Part shown: positions 34,712 through 43,042 of the stretch, piece by piece
Position numbering within the stretch: the first letter of the stretch is position 1
How the letters are laid out: each line of letters opens with the position of its first letter
Origin: Bacillus sp. ISL-7
GTDB taxonomy: Bacteria > Bacillota > Bacilli > Bacillales_B > DSM-18226
Reading direction: 5' to 3'
Assembly (NCBI RefSeq): GCF_018613065.1
Contig: NZ_JAGGQW010000054.1
Location: 1 to 64,000, forward strand
DNA: 64,000 nucleotides
Translations under genes and position numbers: made by a program
The notes under the pieces: generated by a model
Databases searched by the model: none
Told to the model about the DNA's origin: nothing
Seen by the model: the letters and a program-made list of their open reading frames with translations, nothing else

Positions 34712-35893
34712 ATGCTCACAGGAGATGCAGCATTTATCAAAAAAATGAACAAGTCTTTAATCTTAAGTAAAATTGTTGAGCATAAAATGATATCTAGAGC
34801 AGAGCTTGCAAAAATTACAGGATTAAATAAAGCAACGATCTCTGTACAGGTATCAGATTTATTGGACAAAGAATTAATTATTGAAACACAACAGGAACAC
34901 AAAAGTTTGGGGAGAAGGCCAATCATGCTCTCAGTTAACCGAGAGGCAGGTTTTGCCCTGGGAATTGACCTAGATAAAAATTCAATTACTTTTACCATAT
35001 CAGATTTAATTGGTACTTCTATTCAGACAGATATAATTGAAATGCAAGTATCTGAATATGATGTCATTCTTAAGTTATTAATAGAACAGATTACTTCTTA
35101 TAAATTTAAATCCTCCCATACTCGTTACGGTCTTGTTGGTATTACCATTGGAATACATGGAATTGTGAATAAAGATGAAATAATTGATTTTGTCCCTCAA
35201 CACGGTTGGCGAAACAAAACCTTAAAAAAAGACTTAGAAAATGAAATAGGAGTCAATGTTTACATCGAAAATAATGCCAACTTATGCTCCATTGCAGAAA
35301 AAGTGTATAAACACCACCAAAGTAACAACCTATTATCTGTCAGTTTGTATTCTGGAATTGGTCTTGGATTTATTATCAATGGCGGATTATTCAAAGGATT
35401 CCACGGTTACGCAGGTGAGATTGGGCATATGATTGTCGTTCCAAATGGACTCCCCTGCCGTTGCGGAAATTTGGGATGCTGGGAACAATACGCTTCCGAA
35501 TTGAGTTTTATTACCCAATTTGCTGAAAATCAAAAAGGAATAGCTTTCAACCTTGAAGATTTTCAAAATCGGATCAATGAACATGACCCTGTTTTCCTAA
35601 AAGAGATAGATCGATTTATTATGTATCTTTCTATTGGATTAAATAATTTAATTAACCTTTATAATCCTGAAATCTTAGTGGTAAATAGTGAAATCCTTCG
35701 TTTATATCCTAATGCAGCTGAAGAAATTAAAGCCCATCTCTCTTCTTCTATTAGCCATTATTCGGAATTGTTGATCTCAGAATTTGGAAAAAGGGCATGT
35801 ATCATGGGTGCTTGTGCTTTGACCATTCAAAACTTTTTAGGGGTTTCAGAGCTTTGTTTAACTTTGTGTGAGGAGAACTTTCTCGATAAATAG
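34712..35893 (+). CDS. ROK-family transcriptional regulator 1
   Basis: The 393-residue XylR/NagC-type regulator has an N-terminal winged helix (ISRAELAKITGLNKATISVQVSDLL) and a sugar-kinase-like domain with the zinc motif CRCGNLGCWEQYAS. ALGIDLDKNSITFTISDL and GLVGITIGIHGIV are the fold's nucleotide-loop remnants. It is very similar in length and motifs to the regulator at 44706, so the two probably arose by duplication. CAAGGAGG precedes the ATG. Divergent from the LarA-like operon with a palindrome between them, it probably represses that operon; the inducer may be a hexuronate or hexonate. Confidence 0.88.
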   Translation: MLTGDAAFIKKMNKSLILSKIVEHKMISRAELAKITGLNKATISVQVSDLLDKELIIETQQEHKSLGRRPIMLSVNREAGFALGIDLDKNSITFTISDLIGTSIQTDIIEMQVSEYDVILKLLIEQITSYKFKSSHTRYGLVGITIGIHGIVNKDEIIDFVPQHGWRNKTLKKDLENEIGVNVYIENNANLCSIAEKVYKHHQSNNLLSVSLYSGIGLGFIINGGLFKGFHGYAGEIGHMIVVPNGLPCRCGNLGCWEQYASELSFITQFAENQKGIAFNLEDFQNRINEHDPVFLKEIDRFIMYLSIGLNNLINLYNPEILVVNSEILRLYPNAAEEIKAHLSSSISHYSELLISEFGKRACIMGACALTIQNFLGVSELCLTLCEENFLDK

Positions 35894-35912
35894 AATAAGC
35901 AAAAAGTAACTA

Positions 35913-35945
35913 TAAGCCTTCATTCCAGAGGGCTTTTTCTTTTTC
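35913..35945 (+). terminator. Terminator of the first ROK gene
   Basis: A short stem (AAGCC with GGGCTT) is followed by TTTTTCTTTTTC, 20 bp after the stop codon. Confidence 0.6.
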
Positions 35946-36073
35946 ATTTGGAATGATGAAATAGCGAGAAAATCAGCGTAATTATAAGAAAAAAGATGAT
36001 GTGAACACTTTCATAACCAATGTTCCCGTTTTCATCGCGTTTGTTTCCGTTTTCAGTGAGTTTGTTTAAATTT

Positions 36074-36100
36074 TGATAATTAATGATAATAAGAGTATCA
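36074..36100 (+). promoter_or_regulatory. Promoter region with Fur-like GATAAT repeats
   Basis: TGATAAT and TGATAAT (8 bases between their starts at 36074 and about 36084) and a TATCA word lie just before the small ORF. They resemble part of a Fur box but could equally be a -10 region. Confidence 0.3.
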
Positions 36101-36120
36101 AATTACTAGGAGGAATTGTA

Positions 36121-36222
36121 ATGAAATATCTAATTAATTTACTAGTTAAACAAATTGAAAAACATGGTGAATACATTCCATTTCATCTATCTGAACCTAT
36201 CAGAACCAATTCACGTAAATAA
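36121..36222 (+). CDS. Small protein of 33 residues, function unknown
   Basis: The ORF reads MKYLINLLVKQIEKHGEYIP and ends in a basic RTNSRK tail. Support comes from a strong AGGAGG 7 bases before the ATG, a promoter-like region upstream, and a terminator whose stem overlaps the last codons. The N-terminal half would form an amphipathic helix. I do not recognise a family. A Fur-controlled basic peptide is one possibility, given the GATAAT repeats, but that link is weak. Confidence 0.55.
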   Translation: MKYLINLLVKQIEKHGEYIPFHLSEPIRTNSRK

Positions 36223-36243
36223 AATGTGATTTGGTTTTTTTTT
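36204..36243 (+). terminator. Terminator of the 33-residue gene
   Basis: The arms AACCAATTCAC and GTGATTTGGTT (one mismatch) are followed by nine T. Confidence 0.78.
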
Positions 36244-36253
36244 GCTTGTAAAC

Positions 36254-36318
36254 TTGGCTGTTGAGTTCCGCTCCAATCAACTTGGCTATAAAATCAACAA
36301 TGTCCTATAACACAGCCT
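36254..36318. repeat. Internally deleted copy of the dispersed intergenic repeat
   Basis: The left end (TTGGCTGTTGAGTTCCGCTCC, 21 bases with flanks, cut here at 36256-36274) joins directly to the right end (CCAATCAAC to TAACACAGCC). Its right part matches 196-243. Confidence 0.55.
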
Positions 36319-36333
36319 TTAAAAAAAAAGAAA

Positions 36334-36360
36334 GTGCCTGACACCATAGTGCCTGACACC
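36334..36360. repeat. Tandem copies of the GTGCCTGACACC word
   Basis: GTGCCTGACACC occurs at 36334-36345 and 36349-36360. Further copies are at 32106-32120 (in larE), 59362-59376 and 63524-63538 (in terminator stems). Confidence 0.7.
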
Positions 36361-36396
36361 CAATTTACTTCATATCTTTTTACGGTCATTTTAATC

Positions 36397-37257
36397 TTAA
36401 AACCATTCGCCAAATCCTAGTTTTCTCAGGTGATTAGCTGAAATTTCTAGACATTCAAATGGATCGCGACCATACGTATCATCTTGTTCTACCAAGAAAT
36501 ATTGTGCACCGCTTTCAAGACCGGCTTCAGTAATCGCTTTGATATCAAGGTTTCCTTCACCGAGTTCTGCAAATTCAATCGTATTCGTGAATTTGTCAAA
36601 GAATTTAGCCATATCTTTGAAGTCAACTTCACTTAAATCCATTTGTCCAATTCGATAATCCTTCAAATGTAAGAGTGAAATACGACCTGTATATTCCTTA
36701 ACAAACTCCACAGGATTTTCGCCTGCTCTTTGAATCCAGTGAACATCTAATTCAAATCCAAGCTTAGTGGTGTTATTTTTAATAATGTCTAACAAATATT
36801 CACCATCATATTTTTGAAATTCTAAATGATGAGTATGGTAATACAATTCAATTCCATGCTCAGCTAATCTGTGAGCCATTACTTCTGCCTTTTCAATAAA
36901 TTCCATGATTTTATCTTTATGGCCCATACATGTTAACGGAAGCATACCAATACGTAAGAAATTACAATCAAGTGTCTTACAATCATTAACTATTTTTTCA
37001 AAATCACTTGTCAATGTTTCGCCAGGCATTCCAGGCAACATTGGCTCTACAGCGGCAGAAAGAGCCGCAATCTTGATATCAAAATCTACACTCGCCCTTT
37101 TTAATTCCGCTACGTTTTCTGGAGTCATAGGTATTTGAGATACTTCAACAGCGTGATATCCAAGCTCACTAACTTTTCTCATTGTTTCATAAGCACCTAG
37201 TTCTTCCACTTTGCCTTTAAGCATCATCATTTGTACCCCGATTTTACCTTTTTTCAT
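36397..37257 (-). CDS. Sugar phosphate isomerase/epimerase-like TIM barrel 1
   Basis: The 286-residue protein has the xylose-isomerase-like TIM-barrel fold, with candidate metal ligands in LYYHTHHLEFQ, LGFELDVHWIQRAG, SLLHLKDYR and the final AQYFLVEQDD. Family members include IolE/IolI and lyases or hydratases acting on 3-keto sugars. It follows the Gfo/Idh gene by 2 bp and is last in the operon. A 3-keto-glycoside lyase or a ketose epimerase are both plausible. The substrate is not known. Confidence 0.78.
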   Translation of the reverse strand: MKKGKIGVQMMMLKGKVEELGAYETMRKVSELGYHAVEVSQIPMTPENVAELKRASVDFDIKIAALSAAVEPMLPGMPGETLTSDFEKIVNDCKTLDCNFLRIGMLPLTCMGHKDKIMEFIEKAEVMAHRLAEHGIELYYHTHHLEFQKYDGEYLLDIIKNNTTKLGFELDVHWIQRAGENPVEFVKEYTGRISLLHLKDYRIGQMDLSEVDFKDMAKFFDKFTNTIEFAELGEGNLDIKAITEAGLESGAQYFLVEQDDTYGRDPFECLEISANHLRKLGFGEWF

Positions 37258-37259
37258 GG

Positions 37260-38264
37260 TTATCCCTCCATCTTAATACTTTGTTTTGTCTCTGAAGAAA
37301 GTCGAATGGCATCAATCATTTGAATAGATACGACCGCATCCTTTGCATGAACATAATCATGAGTACCCTGTAAAATACAGTTATAGAATTGATTGATCGT
37401 TTTCGCATGGCTGGCACCATAATAGAATTTTGAGCCAGGCAGCTTAGCATCTTCTACCAATTCTTCCTTTTTTCCCTCTTCATTTATTCTTGTGAGAATG
37501 CTGTCTTTAATGATGAATTTACCCTTTTCAAGATATACTTCAAGCTCTACACTGGAGTTCTCTGGATTGGCATTGGTTGAAAAAAATAATCCTCTTGCAC
37601 CGTTTTCGAAGAGTATATGTGCGGAAGCAGTATCTTCCACTTCAATCCCGTAATCCAATAATTGGTCCACTGAACCTCTTATTGATTCTATTTTTCCGCC
37701 GACTAGCTGGATTAAATCCAGTGTATGAAGGGATTGATTGATCATGGAACCGCCCCCGGCATACGCCATTTTTCCACGCCAAGGTTTCACATCATAATAA
37801 GCTTTTGGTCTATACCAAGCCACCAATCCTTTAACTCCTGTGACCTTGCCATATTCGCCGCCTTTGACAATCTCCATAAGCATTTCAAACGACTCATTAT
37901 AACGGTTTTGTAAACACACACCGATTTTAACATCACGGTGATCTTCCTCTAGTTTTACGAGTGCCTGTCCCTCTTCCGTGTTCAAGCCCAACGGCTTTTC
38001 TTGAAAAACATGAACACCCTTTTCTACACAAGCTTTTGTTATAGGATAGTGTAGATAGTGAGGCAGGCAATTATGGACAACATCAAGGTTTTCTTTTTCA
38101 AGCATCTCGTGATAATCTCGATAAAAATTTACCCCAGGTACGTTATCTTTTAATGATTCATCAAGATCACAAACTGCGACTAACTCAGCATTTGGGTTCG
38201 CTTGTATAGCTGGAATATGAATTTTTGAAATATCTCCAAGCCCTATTACTGCTACTTTTAGCAT
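37260..38264 (-). CDS. Gfo/Idh/MocA family oxidoreductase 1
   Basis: The 334-residue dehydrogenase begins with the Rossmann fold VAVIGLGDISKIHIPAI and has the family Lys-Pro motif QEKPLGLN near 117-124. A C-terminal alpha/beta domain carries GGGSMINQSLHTLDL, with the typical His of the catalytic set. GGAGAAG precedes the ATG. It pairs with the TIM-barrel gene 2 bp downstream. Relatives oxidise sugars or inositols with NAD(P). A hairpin at 38283-38321 lies before its ribosome site, separating it from the second oxidoreductase gene. Confidence 0.85.
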   Translation of the reverse strand: MLKVAVIGLGDISKIHIPAIQANPNAELVAVCDLDESLKDNVPGVNFYRDYHEMLEKENLDVVHNCLPHYLHYPITKACVEKGVHVFQEKPLGLNTEEGQALVKLEEDHRDVKIGVCLQNRYNESFEMLMEIVKGGEYGKVTGVKGLVAWYRPKAYYDVKPWRGKMAYAGGGSMINQSLHTLDLIQLVGGKIESIRGSVDQLLDYGIEVEDTASAHILFENGARGLFFSTNANPENSSVELEVYLEKGKFIIKDSILTRINEEGKKEELVEDAKLPGSKFYYGASHAKTINQFYNCILQGTHDYVHAKDAVVSIQMIDAIRLSSETKQSIKMEG

Positions 38265-38282
38265 GAGCTTCTCCCCTTTTTT

Positions 38283-38321
38283 GAAACGAACTCAAAGCTG
38301 TATTAGCGATGAGTTCGTTTC
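38283..38321 (-). other. Intercistronic hairpin
   Basis: The perfect arms GAAACGAACTCA and TGAGTTCGTTTC enclose 15 bases, directly before the ribosome site of the downstream gene. Without a T-run on the minus strand it looks like an mRNA-processing or stability hairpin and not a terminator. Confidence 0.55.
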
Positions 38322-38331
38322 ATGTGTTTGA

Positions 38332-39492
38332 TTACTTTCTAACCGGATATTTACCTTCTTCTGCAATCCGTTTATTTAATTCTTCTAGGAATAAATCTTC
38401 ATCAAATGGTATTTCCACTTCCTTGCCTAACCAGGCTGACAGGTGCATAGCATTTGCAAGTCTAACACCATTAATGCCGTCGCTGCCAGGTGCTAATAAT
38501 GGAGTACCTTCTACAATCGCAGAAGCAAAGTCATCTAATACAGCAATGTGCTGTTCGCCCCAAACATTGCCAAAATCAAGTACTTCCTCAGTGAAAATAT
38601 CACCTGCACCGCCGCCCATAAACAGCTTCATAACATCTGACATATCCATGGAATTGCTCATTTCATTTTCAGATTTCTTCAGGCGCTTGATGGTTACTTT
38701 CTTACTATCGTCTACCACAATTTTTCCTTTATCGCCCAGGATTTCTAGACGGTCAGTCCCCACTACATCGTGTGTACGAGTTACAAATACACCAGTAGCA
38801 CCATTTCCATAATCAAATACTGCTGTCACATCGTCTTCAACAACAATATCTCTTTGAGAGCCAAAGTTTACTTTTGCATAAACCTTTTTCGGCATGCCGC
38901 AAATCCATTGAAGCAAGTCAATTTGGTGTGGCGCTTGGTTTACAAGGACACCTCCGCCTTCTCCGCCCCAAGTTGCTCTCCATTCACTTTGATTGTAGTA
39001 CCCTTGAGGTCTCCACCAAGTAGTAATAATCCAGTTGGTACTGCGAATGCTGCCAATCTCACCATTATCAATAATTTCTTTTACTTTTTTATAAAGTGGA
39101 TTTGTACGCTGGTTAAAGAAGATGGCAAACTTAACTTCAGGCTTTGTTGCTGCAAAGTCGTTTAACTCTTTAACTTGTTTTGTATAAACACCAGCTGGTT
39201 TTTCCACTAATGCATGGAGGTTTCGTTTTAGTGCTTCGATTCCCATTTCAGGATGGAGATAATGCGGAACAGTTGTAACGACCGAATTAACGTCACCGCT
39301 TTCCATCATATCGATATAATTGTCGTAGAAAGGAACACCAGGATACTTCTCTTGCGCTACTTGTTTTTTAGCAGGATCATTATCACAAATCGCACCAATC
39401 ACCATGTTTTTAACTTTGCCTTCAGAAATGAAATTAGCGTACATACCGCCTTCGGCACCTAAACCAATAATCCCTAATCTAACTTGTTCCAT
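38332..39492 (-). CDS. Gfo/Idh/MocA family oxidoreductase 2
   Basis: The 386-residue NAD(P)-dependent enzyme starts with LGIIGLGAEGGMYA and carries the motif VEKPAGVYTKQ near 94-104, then WRATWGGEGGGVLVNQAPHQIDLLQW with the conserved catalytic-region His. It is larger than oxidoreductase 1 and not a close paralogue. GGAGAAG precedes the start, 3 bp after the TIM-barrel gene. Two different Gfo/Idh enzymes in one operon suggest oxidation and later reduction at one carbon of a sugar, an inference from known 3-keto-glycoside pathways. Confidence 0.85.
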   Translation of the reverse strand: MEQVRLGIIGLGAEGGMYANFISEGKVKNMVIGAICDNDPAKKQVAQEKYPGVPFYDNYIDMMESGDVNSVVTTVPHYLHPEMGIEALKRNLHALVEKPAGVYTKQVKELNDFAATKPEVKFAIFFNQRTNPLYKKVKEIIDNGEIGSIRSTNWIITTWWRPQGYYNQSEWRATWGGEGGGVLVNQAPHQIDLLQWICGMPKKVYAKVNFGSQRDIVVEDDVTAVFDYGNGATGVFVTRTHDVVGTDRLEILGDKGKIVVDDSKKVTIKRLKKSENEMSNSMDMSDVMKLFMGGGAGDIFTEEVLDFGNVWGEQHIAVLDDFASAIVEGTPLLAPGSDGINGVRLANAMHLSAWLGKEVEIPFDEDLFLEELNKRIAEEGKYPVRK

Positions 39493-39494
39493 TA

Positions 39495-40382
39495 TTACTT
39501 CTCCTCGCTTTCAATTGTTTTAAGAATTTCTAAAAGTGCTTCATATTGAAGCTTGTAGCCGCCGGCACCATCCAGCCCCTTGTTGTCTTTTATAATCTTA
39601 GTTGCATCCTCAAGTTCTAAATCCTTTAGTGAATCAAAGAGAACGAGGTGTGGCTCAAGAGTTAAAAAGCCTTTGTAGCCGCTCTTAATAAATTGAGCTA
39701 ATAGCTCAGGTATTTTACCTTCGCCAGTTCCACAGACAACGTTTTGACTATCTGATGTTACAGCATCCTTAATGTGTATATAAACAATCTCATCTTTTAA
39801 GAGATCGTAACACTCTTGTGTGTCCTCACCGCACTGTACGAAATTAGCAAAGTCAAAAATCCCTTTAAAGTTAGGAGAATCTACTTCTGTTAAAATCTCA
39901 TGACAGCGTCTCGCGATATCACCAAAGATATCCTTTTCATTTTCATGCAGCAAAATCACATCGTATTTTTCTGCAATGGCCGCATATTCCTTAAGCTTAC
40001 TAACGACTTCCTCACGGTATTGGTCGGCATTGTCGCCCTTAGGAATATAAAAGCTAAATATACGGATATATTGACAATTTAATAGGTTGGAAATTTGACA
40101 AAGCGTGTCCAACATGATCTTTTGATTGGCAAATCCATCTTCATCGTTAATGAACACCTTGCCAATAGGCGACCCTATTGAAGAAACACCGATACCTGCC
40201 TTTTGAAGCCGTGGTTGTACATTTTCTTTAATCTCATCAACAGTATAATCACCAATATTTTTCCCATCAATACCGCGTAAAGAAAGATAATGCATACCAA
40301 GATTTGAGACAACTTCAAGCTGAGTATCAAAATCAGAAGAGATTTCATCTGAAAAGCCTGAGATCATTAAGTCTTTATTCAT
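39495..40382 (-). CDS. Sugar phosphate isomerase/epimerase-like TIM barrel 2
   Basis: The 295-residue TIM barrel has candidate metal ligands in VILLHENEKDIFGD (Glu), GIFDFANFVQCG (Asp), IVYIHIKDAV (His) and FLTLEPHL (Glu), the usual arrangement of this superfamily. The start codon abuts the AraC stop (TAA then ATG). It differs clearly from the barrel at 36397, so the two likely have different steps. The predicted role is isomerisation, epimerisation or beta-elimination on an oxidised sugar. The substrate is unknown. Confidence 0.8.
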   Translation of the reverse strand: MNKDLMISGFSDEISSDFDTQLEVVSNLGMHYLSLRGIDGKNIGDYTVDEIKENVQPRLQKAGIGVSSIGSPIGKVFINDEDGFANQKIMLDTLCQISNLLNCQYIRIFSFYIPKGDNADQYREEVVSKLKEYAAIAEKYDVILLHENEKDIFGDIARRCHEILTEVDSPNFKGIFDFANFVQCGEDTQECYDLLKDEIVYIHIKDAVTSDSQNVVCGTGEGKIPELLAQFIKSGYKGFLTLEPHLVLFDSLKDLELEDATKIIKDNKGLDGAGGYKLQYEALLEILKTIESEEK

Positions 40383-41318
40383 TTAGGACTGTTCCCCCTT
40401 TTTCACAGTAATGTTGCTAGTAATTTTATTTTTACGATAACGTGACGGTGTGGTGCCCACCTTCTCCTTAAAATACCGACTAAAATGGGCCACACTCTCA
40501 AAGCCAGTTACCCGTGACACCTCTGTTAGCGTTCGATCAGGCTCCATTTCCAACAAATATTTCACCTGATTGAGCCGGCATCCCATCACATATTCCATTA
40601 CCGTAAAGCCAGTGACTTCCTTAAACACATGCGAAGCATAATACTTACTCAGATTCAACTCTGCAGCCACTCGATCTAAACTTATTTTTTCGCTATAGTG
40701 TTCATTAATCCAAGACGCAATGGCCTCTGCATGATGTTCCTTTTCAGTCTTTTTACTTGTTACTTGAGATAACTCTTTTTGACTCATTTTAAAAATTCCT
40801 ATCAATAATTGAACTAACTCAAGTTTCACTTCGGCTTCTAATAGTTCATTTTTCTTACCGGTTCGTTGCATTTCTTCATTAATCTGTTCCAACGATGCGG
40901 CGATTTCCTTTATCCGTCCATCAACAAATTGTCCCGCTTCATCATATCGTGTTCGCAGCAAACAATTGTTAAGTTTTTTAAAAGGATCTAACAAATTTGG
41001 GATTCCAAGAGCTGTCAATAACTCTTGCAGCCACGTAGGTGAAAAATGAAGCATACTCCTTGTATATGTGCTGCCGGTCCTCGGGTTCGGTTTATGCAAT
41101 GTCATACCATCCAAAAGAATGATATCACCAGGCTGTAATTCATAAATCCTATTATTAATTAAATACTTACAATCACCCGAATGAAAAAAATAGATCTCAT
41201 ATTCTTGATGTGAGTGAAAATTAAATATGTTGGACTCCATACCTTGTGCTCGGTAGAATGCGTTTATCCATTCATCCATTATTTTCTTTTGGTTCGGAGA
41301 TGTATTCCACTCATCCAT
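40383..41318 (-). CDS. AraC-family regulator of the oxidoreductase/isomerase operon
   Basis: The protein (about 311 residues) has an N-terminal cupin-like sensor (FNFHSHQEYEIYFFHSGDCKYLI, then LQPGDIILLDG) and two C-terminal helix-turn-helix motifs (LDRVAAELNLSKYYASHVFKEVTG and LTEVSRVTGFESVAHFSRYFKEKVG-type). The frame opens at 41351, but AAGGGTG before 41318 gives MDEWNTSP. It leads the operon of four sugar-acting enzymes and probably activates it. A perfect palindrome and a cre lie just upstream. Confidence 0.88.
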   Translation of the reverse strand: MDEWNTSPNQKKIMDEWINAFYRAQGMESNIFNFHSHQEYEIYFFHSGDCKYLINNRIYELQPGDIILLDGMTLHKPNPRTGSTYTRSMLHFSPTWLQELLTALGIPNLLDPFKKLNNCLLRTRYDEAGQFVDGRIKEIAASLEQINEEMQRTGKKNELLEAEVKLELVQLLIGIFKMSQKELSQVTSKKTEKEHHAEAIASWINEHYSEKISLDRVAAELNLSKYYASHVFKEVTGFTVMEYVMGCRLNQVKYLLEMEPDRTLTEVSRVTGFESVAHFSRYFKEKVGTTPSRYRKNKITSNITVKKGEQS

Positions 41319-41336
41319 TACTCTCACACCCTTATA

Positions 41337-41365
41337 GGTAAGCGTTAACAAATTAATTTGTTAAC
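41337..41365 (-). promoter_or_regulatory. cre and overlapping 22-bp perfect palindrome before the araC-type gene
   Basis: GGTAAGCGTTAACA (41337-41350) matches 13 of 14 cre positions. It overlaps a perfect palindrome at 41344-41365 whose halves read GTTAACAAATT and its complement, which uses the same AACAAATTAA word as the ROK-type operators but in inverted order. Confidence 0.55.
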
Positions 41366-41488
41366 TGAACATACTATTATTATATTGCACTTAGAAACCA
41401 AAATCATTCTCTAAAACTGCTTAAAAAATAGTTGGTTTTTGACTCACGTTGCTTTTTCATAATGAATTTTAGACAACCGACTATAAAA

Positions 41489-41533
41489 AAAAGAGACAAA
41501 ACCAGCCCCTGTTGAGCTAGTTTTGTCTCTTTT
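41489..41533 (-). terminator. Terminator after gndA
   Basis: The long arms AAAAGAGACAAAACCAGC and GCTAGTTTTGTCTCTTTT (one mismatch) are followed on the minus strand by T residues. Confidence 0.88.
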
Positions 41534-41556
41534 GAAAGTGGTCCAAATCAAACTGC

Positions 41557-42969
41557 TTATTCCATCCAGTGTGTATGGAATACTCCTTCTTTATCAACAC
41601 GTTGATAGGTGTGAGCACCAAAGTAATCACGTTGTGCTTGTAACAGATTAGCTGGTAAAGTTTCTGTACGGTAGCTGTCATAATAGGCAATCGCGCTAGC
41701 GAATGACGGTACAGGAATACCACGCTCAATTGCCACAGCAAGTACTTGACGTAATGGCTGTTGATAGTTTTCAACAATTTCTTTGAAGTATGGATCTAAC
41801 AATAAGTTTCTTAATTCAGGGTCGCGATCATACGCATCTTTAATCTTTTGTAAGAATTGTGCACGAATGATACAGCCTCCGCGGAAAATCATCGCGATAT
41901 TACCGTATTGAAGATTCCAATCGTATTCTTCAGAGGCAGCACGCATTTGTGCAAAACCTTGTGCATAAGAAACAATTTTACTCATATATAATGCTTTACG
42001 AACTGCTTCGATTAATTCTTCTTTATTGCCTTCAAACGCCTTAACTTCTGGTCCATTAAGAACCTGACTTGCCTTAACACGCTCATCCTTCATTGCTGAA
42101 ATAAAGCGGGCAAATACAGATTCAGTGATAATTGGAAGTGGAACACCTAAGTCTAAAGCATTTTGGCTTGTCCATTTACCAGTACCCTTTTGACCAGCTG
42201 TATCGAGGATTAAGTCAACCATTGGTTTACCAGTTTCTTCATCCACTTTTGTAAAGATATCAGCCGTAATTTCAATCAAATAGCTGTCTAATTCGCCTTT
42301 ATTCCATTCAGCAAAGACCTTATGAAGCTCTTTTGCATCTAAACCAAGGACATTTTTCAAAATAAAATAAGCTTCACAGATTAACTGCATATCTCCATAT
42401 TCAATTCCGTTATGAACCATTTTCACATAGTGACCAGCACCATTTGGACCAATATACGTACAGCAAGGATCGCCCTCTACTTTTGCAGAAATGGCTTCTA
42501 AGATTGGTTTAACAAGGTTATAAGCCTCTTCTTTACCGCCTGGCATGATAGAAGGACCTTTTAATGCGCCTTCTTCTCCACCTGAAACGCCAGTTCCGAT
42601 GAAATGGAATCCTGCTGTCTGTAGTTCCTTATTACGTCTGATTGTATCTTGGAAGAATGTATTCCCACCATCAATTAGAATATCGCCTTCTTCAAGAAAT
42701 GGCTTTAAAGAGTCGATGGTTGCATCTGTTGCAGTACCAGCTTTAACCATTAATAAAATTTTGCGAGGCTTTTCTAAAGAATTAACGAATTCTTCAACAG
42801 TACGTGCACCTTCAAAGTTTTTTCCCTCTGCTTCATTCTTTAAAAACTCTTCTGTTTTATCGTATGAACGATTAAATACAGCGACAGAATAACCACGGCT
42901 TTCGATATTTAGGGCAAGGTTTTTACCCATAACAGCTAAACCAACTACACCAATTTGTTGTTTAGACAT
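41557..42969 (-). CDS. gndA: 6-phosphogluconate dehydrogenase, decarboxylating
   Basis: The 470-residue enzyme converts 6-phosphogluconate to ribulose 5-phosphate. It has the nucleotide motif [21 protein letters not shown] with NRS after the second strand (NADP type), the signature [38 protein letters not shown] with the catalytic Lys, and the C-terminal substrate tail. It closely matches B. subtilis GndA. It is monocistronic, next to uxaC. Its place in the hexuronate island fits a route that produces 6-phosphogluconate from glucuronate. Confidence 0.94.
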   Translation of the reverse strand: MSKQQIGVVGLAVMGKNLALNIESRGYSVAVFNRSYDKTEEFLKNEAEGKNFEGARTVEEFVNSLEKPRKILLMVKAGTATDATIDSLKPFLEEGDILIDGGNTFFQDTIRRNKELQTAGFHFIGTGVSGGEEGALKGPSIMPGGKEEAYNLVKPILEAISAKVEGDPCCTYIGPNGAGHYVKMVHNGIEYGDMQLICEAYFILKNVLGLDAKELHKVFAEWNKGELDSYLIEITADIFTKVDEETGKPMVDLILDTAGQKGTGKWTSQNALDLGVPLPIITESVFARFISAMKDERVKASQVLNGPEVKAFEGNKEELIEAVRKALYMSKIVSYAQGFAQMRAASEEYDWNLQYGNIAMIFRGGCIIRAQFLQKIKDAYDRDPELRNLLLDPYFKEIVENYQQPLRQVLAVAIERGIPVPSFASAIAYYDSYRTETLPANLLQAQRDYFGAHTYQRVDKEGVFHTHWME

Positions 42970-43042
42970 ACTATCCCTCTTTCATTATTAATACTACTTA
43001 GATAACCATATTTCTTTCATTAATACAATTAAAAAGTGCTTT

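Noticed and set aside
36074..36100. Definite Fur box
   Set aside because: The repeats fit only part of the consensus, and AT-rich -10 regions look similar.
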